Assembly: GCA_000827495.1 (NCBI GenBank) | Contig: KN817518.1 | Coordinates: 150,405 to 214,404, forward strand | Source: Hypholoma sublateritium FD-334 SS-4 | Lineage: Eukaryota > Basidiomycota > Agaricomycetes > Agaricales > Strophariaceae | Length of the DNA: 64,000 bases | Reading direction: 5' to 3' | Shown: positions 59,135 to 64,000 of the stretch, piece after piece | Layout: every line of letters begins with the position of its first letter | Position numbering within the stretch: the first letter of the stretch is position 1 | Notes under the pieces: model-generated | What the model was told of the DNA's origin: nothing | What the model saw: only the letters and a program-made list of their open reading frames with translations | Database searches by the model: none | Program-made: the position numbers and the translations under genes

Positions 59135-61264
59135 TAATAATTCTGTGATTGTCAGATAGGAATAGAACGCACAGTGTCAAATAGAAGAGTATCATGTCAC
59201 CGTATACATGCTTGAAAAGCGAGCTCAGGCATATGATTTCACCCGTGTACCAAACATGGCGCAACTGCATTTCGAAGTAGGCTTTCCGAAGCGTGACATC
59301 GATCCAGAAATAATTAAAGAAAAAGAATTTACCTAAGAATGTCTGTCCGGAGACCGTTTCTGATTTGATTTCAGCTGCCCCAAATGACTACCGTCGGAAT
59401 ACAGAGTAGCGCCGATTATTAAAGCACGAGTGATACTGGCTAATTTAGGAAGATCTTCATGGAACAGCAGTATCAAACATCCCATTAACCCCCTATAGAC
59501 GTAATAGCAGGACGACTTTCGATAGATAAACTACATACATTCAACGTTGTACCGTGACAGGCGGATACAAATAGAGAAAAGTTCTCGCGGTCTTCCTAAA
59601 TCTGCGGCCCTGAATATGGGATTATGTAGTGAAAACGATTCCTATAAATATACTGTCCTGAATAGGACCGGTAATTGTGATGTGGGGGATTTCTCCCACG
59701 CAATGCACTGATATGGATATTTTTATTCTGTTTCCGTTTACTCCGTAAGTATCACACAAATCAAAGAGAGAAGAGGCGAAAGTTGGGCGAAAGGAAAGAA
59801 AAATCGAAAGTCAGATTAAGGTATGCAAGCACGCGGAGAGAGACGGTCCTCCGTGTGTTACAACGAGTAACCTTTCGAAACCCGCATTCCACCCAATGTG
59901 ATCGTCAGAAGCGTTCAATCATGATATTAGCTAGTGGCCAGTGGTTCGCATGGTGCAAGCCGGTTTTCTTCGGTCATTTCCATCGTCTTGCTTATCGTCA
60001 TCTGCGCGCCATGCGGATGTTATTCATACTCAGCAGACAGTGCGCAAGACATGTGGTTCTAGAACATGTGAGGGCGCCTTCGTGCTAAATATGACGCGCT
60101 TGTAATAGTGCCTCGTCTAATAATAGACATACAAATCCTAATTATAGCCCTACCCCGTAGCAACGTTGGCTTCTGAGGCCTGAGGTACGTTCGTATCCGA
60201 ACCGTCATATCTGCGTTCTGCGGAGTCATTTGGCCATGTCAGCGATTCGTTGATTAAAAGGAGCTGTCGGCCCATAACCATTCCACTGGCATGAGCCACG
60301 CTGTTGGTAGTTGGTGTGCAGGCCGAAGTGCCAAGTGGGGCCTGTCATGCAACGTCTGAGGCCTGATACCCGGCCGCACCCATAGGCCCCAAATTTCACA
60401 AGTAAGCCTATGCCCGTGGGCCGTGGCCACTGGCATCGCAAAACTCTCAGAAAACTGGAAGATAACATGTCTTAATAGGCGAATGACGTGTCCGTTCTGA
60501 CGCATTGACTGATGTGCACGTTCTGGGGGCCATCTGGCAGATACGCGGTCCCGCACGTCTGGTGGCTAAGTAAGAGGAGACAAGAGCAGATGTGGGTTGG
60601 CGTAAAGCTACGCCTCGCGCAAGTGATACTACAGCGCGACGCGCGCGGCTTTCTCACGGTTTGATATTTCCCAGGATTTCGGCCAATCAGAATATTATTT
60701 TGTCCTCATGAAATAGATCGTGGCCTATACAGAGTTCGTATTACAAGAGGAGCCTCGCTTCATATGTACATCTATCTGTTTAATGGTTTTATTTTCTGCT
60801 TGTGAGTTGTGAAATGGTACATCCCTAATCCACGCAGCATTTGTCGCTATAAGCTTTCCGTCAACGGTTTCAGAGAAGCGGTCGCTGGAGCGGTCGTCGA
60901 CCATGCGCCGACCATCCGATTTTTTTGAAGTTGTGAGGCTTAGGGAAATTGTTAGGCTCAGATCCTCCTTCCTTGATGAATTAGAGTGTGTCTTTGCACA
61001 TGCGCTGCGCGCGGCCGTTCCCATCGCCCTTCGAGGAGTTTTCGAATATGACTAAAGATTCACGCGCTTAGATATGCCTTCTATCCTGAAAAAGTAATTC
61101 TGCCATTTCTTTATTTCATTGATACCTAATTTGTTGATCGTCGTGGAGTTCGGAACGATGTGCCTATTTCTGCGCGCTGATGGAAATACAAGAATGGCGC
61201 TTAGTACGTATCTACATTTCTAGCTACATGAATAAAGCAAAGAGTACGTAAATCAGGCGCCGGC
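59135..61264. other. Gene-free 2.1-kb stretch inside the cluster
   Basis: Between the barrel protein and the terpene cyclase. Only short, motif-free open frames on both strands (for example 59783-60088 + and 60254-60556 -). No transposon ends, RNA genes or repeats that I can support. Confidence 0.45.
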
Positions 61265-63106
61265 CTAATGGTCTAAAAAGCCTGTGAAAGATACAATACT
61301 TCTGAGCGCCTTGAGAATTAACGGAGATTGCTTAGTGCGTGGAGTGGCTGCGACTTCGGCCTGCGACTTGCGGAGCTTTTCTACATCCTGTATCGCTCGA
61401 ATGGCTAAGGCGGTCGTTACGCCGTCATTCTTGATAAGGATGCCGGATGCTCCATATTTGTAGAACCATCCGTCTTTCCATGAGCCATCCCTATTTTGAA
61501 GAGATAAAAGCGTAGTTAGGTCACGTTGGTCGACGATGTCGACGGCGCAAGCGGCGATGATTCGAGCAGCCAATGAGAGTGAGTCCGCTTCGGCACCAAA
61601 CCGCTCTACGACCCTGTCTTTGAAAATGGGAGCAATGCGCTGGTGTACCTCCGGTGCGTTCTGCATTAGGCGCGAGAGGAAGAACAAGAACTGGTCCGCG
61701 CTAACGTAGTAGTACGTTCCAGAGATGTAGGCTCTGTTCTTGAGGACCTCCTCGACCCAATTGAGAGTGCCCGGAAGCTCGTGACCTCTTCCGTTCTTGT
61801 AGAAAAGATTGAGCACGTTGACGCAGACAATAGGATCTTCGTGCGCAGATAAGCTCATTAATTTAGCTGTATGGAAATGAACGATAACGCGCACCTATGC
61901 GAGGGCGTTCATGATCAAAATAGACTTGCACTATTCCGTCGGAATTCTGGTATTCGAGCATTTGATTCATGACCTTGTGCTTCGTCGCCTCGTCGACATG
62001 GTCGGATACCGTAAGTCCAATGGAGGTCGTATCCAAATCGTTTCTAGCCAATTGCAAGTTAGAAACTCTCTTTTAGTCGATACTACGATTTAGCACTTAC
62101 GGGAAGCACTCGGATGTAAGGACTCCACCGTTCTTGAAAAAGTTGAACTGCCCAGCGTGTTTGACATACTCAACTAAAGATCTATCCGTTGTATGTAAGC
62201 GAAGATTAAACGCGGTTAAAGGTATTAAACTTTTACCTATCGTGGGTTGCTTCGAGAATCAACAATTGCGCGAAATTCTGAAAGGAGCAAGATAAAAAAA
62301 GGTCATTCGCTATCAATAGGCGGAACTGCGCTCTCACCTCCGCAAGCTCGACGTTGTTCGAAGTCACCGAAGTTAAGCGTTTTTTATGAGAGGTTAGAAA
62401 ATTCTGCCCTCTTGCTATAGGATCACCGCATAGGTTCTTGAGCTGCTGAATAACCTTTTCTTGATCGTCGAAAACGATCCCGTGCATTCCAAAGGACCGA
62501 GCGGTCAAAACGTTCTCTATTTTGTCATCCACGAAAATGGTGCGGGCTGGGTCGATTCCTGAGTTGTCGATCACATGTTTGTAAAAACCGATATTTGGCT
62601 TGCGTTCATGGGCAGCTGCGCTAAATGTCAAGTGTCAAACAGCGTTGGAGCGAAATACCAAAACAAGCTCACGATGTGAATGTACGGTCAAAGAGCGCCC
62701 ATTCTTGAGGAGTAGCCTTCGTCGAGAGTACTTCCCAGTCGGGCGCAGAAATATTGGACATGGCATAAATCGAAAGGCCGCTTTCCCTGAGCTCGTGAAT
62801 AAGCTCCAGGAGCTGAGGATTACTTTGAAGAGAGTCACGAGCAGCCTCGAAGGCTCCCTTGACATCAGCGGCCGCGACATCAAAATCCTCTGCGACGGAA
62901 GAATAGGCCTGATCCTCGGTGAGGTTTCCCTTCTCGTATTCATACCAGCGAGCAGAACGAAGTATATTTCTGAGCGTCTTGGCTGGAAGAGGAGACTTTG
63001 GCGTAGACGCAGACCAAGTAAATAGAACGTCGCCAAGGTCGAACACAACGGCCGTAAAACGTCCAGGCTTCTGGGACCAGCTGCGGGAAATTTCTGTATA
63101 GCCCAT
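61265..63106 (-). CDS. HAD-like phosphatase / class II terpene cyclase fusion (AstC-type drimane sesquiterpene synthase)
   Basis: Six exons (63106-62673, 62620-62338, 62277-62237, 62181-62101, 62043-61895, 61836-61265) give 519 residues. The N-terminal HAD domain has all four motifs: I, FTAVVFDLGDVLFTW (Asp nucleophile and D+4 in DLGDV); II, the Ser in AMSNISAPD; III, Lys in AHERKPNIGFYKHV; IV, FVDDKIENVL. The C-terminal part is an alpha-barrel of class II terpene cyclase type. Across intron 4 it reads SECFPNDLDTTSIGL, giving the DxDTT acid motif that protonates the substrate, and later DGSWKDGWFYKYGASG. In AstC-type enzymes the cyclase part turns farnesyl diphosphate into a drimanyl phosphate, and the phosphatase part or a partner removes phosphate. 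The product (drimenol, albicanol or other) cannot be read from sequence. P450s on both sides support a pathway. Confidence 0.9.
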
Positions 63107-63821
63107 GGTGACTAGCAATGAATGTGATAATGGGATTGTGTAAACTTGACGATTTTTGTACTTGAACTCTAAAAATACCCAGACCCAACTTGTTTCGTCT
63201 TATCTTTCCGTCTATAGAACTTTTGGCGGATGTCCGGCTGCATATTGCCCGTGTAGGTGCTGTGTCTGCAAGGAAGCTCACACAGAGTATGTCGATCAGA
63301 AAGCGCTCGCAACATACCACCGATTTGTTTTCAGAAGTGCACGTAAAAGATAATCAGTGCAGACAAGATGCAATCGGCGAGATGTGAATCTGATTCGCAG
63401 ACCCCTTAATACGGACAACTATATCTTGATCTCTGATTTTTTGAGCATCTCAGAAACTTTTCCTAATTAGAAGTGAAACGAGACACTGGGTGCTTGCTCT
63501 TGGCCACCGCTCGCGTGAAGCCGTCACTGCTTTCATATAGCTATTAATAGAGAGGGAGAGGTGATGTTATTTCCTATCTGGTTCATTGACCCAAATATTT
63601 GGTCTTCTTTTGTCATCTGCTGTTGTCGATCCAAATAGGGGCATATGTACTCTGGTCCCGGCCCCTAACGAAGCTACGCAAACACCGACGAAAACGATGT
63701 TGCGGCAATCCCTACTCGATCTCAATGGAAGACTCCGCACAGAAAAGAATGAGTTCCTTCAAAACTCGGAAAGGGCCCACAGTTTCTCCCAGAAAGAAAG
63801 CCCGCCACTTTCTACATCATA
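63107..63821. promoter_or_regulatory. Divergent intergenic region, terpene cyclase and P450 (3)
   Basis: About 0.7 kb separating two divergent start codons, so both promoters should lie here. A TATA-like ATAGCTATTAATA occurs near 63538-63550. Short open frames on the plus strand just before the P450 start lack motifs. Confidence 0.4.
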
Positions 63822-64000
63822 ATGAGCTTTTCTCGCTTCGCTGCTATGACCTCGACAAGTATGTCTTTGCCTGTGGTAAACAGACTACGTGACATTGGCT
63901 TGGTCAAGATCACTCTCTTTGGATTGCTCATCGTCGCAATACTCAAGTTCATCAAGTCATTGACTGCGCGTTCGCCTTATGCCCATCTTCCTGGCCCCAA
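63822..64000 (+). CDS. Probable cytochrome P450 (3), 5' part only, cut by window end
   Basis: Fifty-nine codons are visible from the ATG at 63822: a Ser/Thr/Met-rich start, a hydrophobic anchor (KITLFGLLIVAILKFIK), then SPYAHLPGP, the proline hinge that follows the anchor in microsomal P450s. The rest of the gene lies beyond position 64000, so the haem motif cannot be checked. It is divergent from the terpene cyclase, a common arrangement for a cyclase and its tailoring oxidase. Confidence 0.7.
   Translation, partial: MSFSRFAAMTSTSMSLPVVNRLRDIGLVKITLFGLLIVAILKFIKSLTARSPYAHLPGP

Overview
This window is nuclear DNA of a filamentous fungus, very probably a basidiomycete of the class Agaricomycetes. 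Almost every gene is split by many introns of about 45-80 bp with GT...AG ends. The gene content is fungal: a DASH-complex subunit, a Kha1-type antiporter, an HsbA-type secreted protein, a slicer-type Argonaute, and a DUF4470/MYND protein of the kind that is expanded in mushrooms. I saw no tRNA, rRNA, CRISPR array or intact transposon.

Layout, left to right. 2-2744 (-): cullin-1. 4276-8015 (+): MYND zinc-finger protein. 9316-10000 (+): small protein that may be ubiquitin-like. 10314-11059 (+): complex I assembly factor NDUFAF3. 11242-13965 (-): beta-propeller protein that looks like a nucleolar t-UTP factor. 14.0-18.1 kb: gene-poor DNA with decayed coding-like fragments. 18171-20061 (+): mitochondrial lipoyltransferase. 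21982-22861 and 24535-25306 (-): two orphan genes of the same architecture. 26898-29007 (-): TB2/DP1/HVA22 (REEP) protein, divergent from BUD31 at 29310-29956 (+). 30547-33527 (+): K+/H+ antiporter. 34431-35789 (+): GC-rich coiled-coil protein. 36052-36638 (-): HsbA-like secreted protein. 37569-39002 (-): stomatin/SPFH protein. 40337-41674 (+): THYN1/EVE-domain protein. 42077-44554 (+): gephyrin/CNX1-like molybdenum cofactor enzyme. 45332-49452 (+): Argonaute. 49990-50790 (+): hot-dog thioesterase. 51178-51875 (-): SPC19.

The right end (52.4-64.0 kb) differs from the housekeeping genes to its left. It carries two divergently transcribed cytochrome P450s, a dimeric alpha/beta-barrel protein, a HAD-like phosphatase fused to a DxDTT-type terpene cyclase (the AstC/drimane synthase type), and the start of a third likely P450 that runs off the edge. 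Together they look like part of a drimane-type sesquiterpenoid biosynthetic cluster: the fusion enzyme would cyclise farnesyl diphosphate and remove phosphate, and the P450s would oxidise the product. This is the most interesting part of the window.

Intron positions were placed by eye from frame continuity, GT/AG (once GC/AG) signals and family resemblance. No alignment or transcript data were available.
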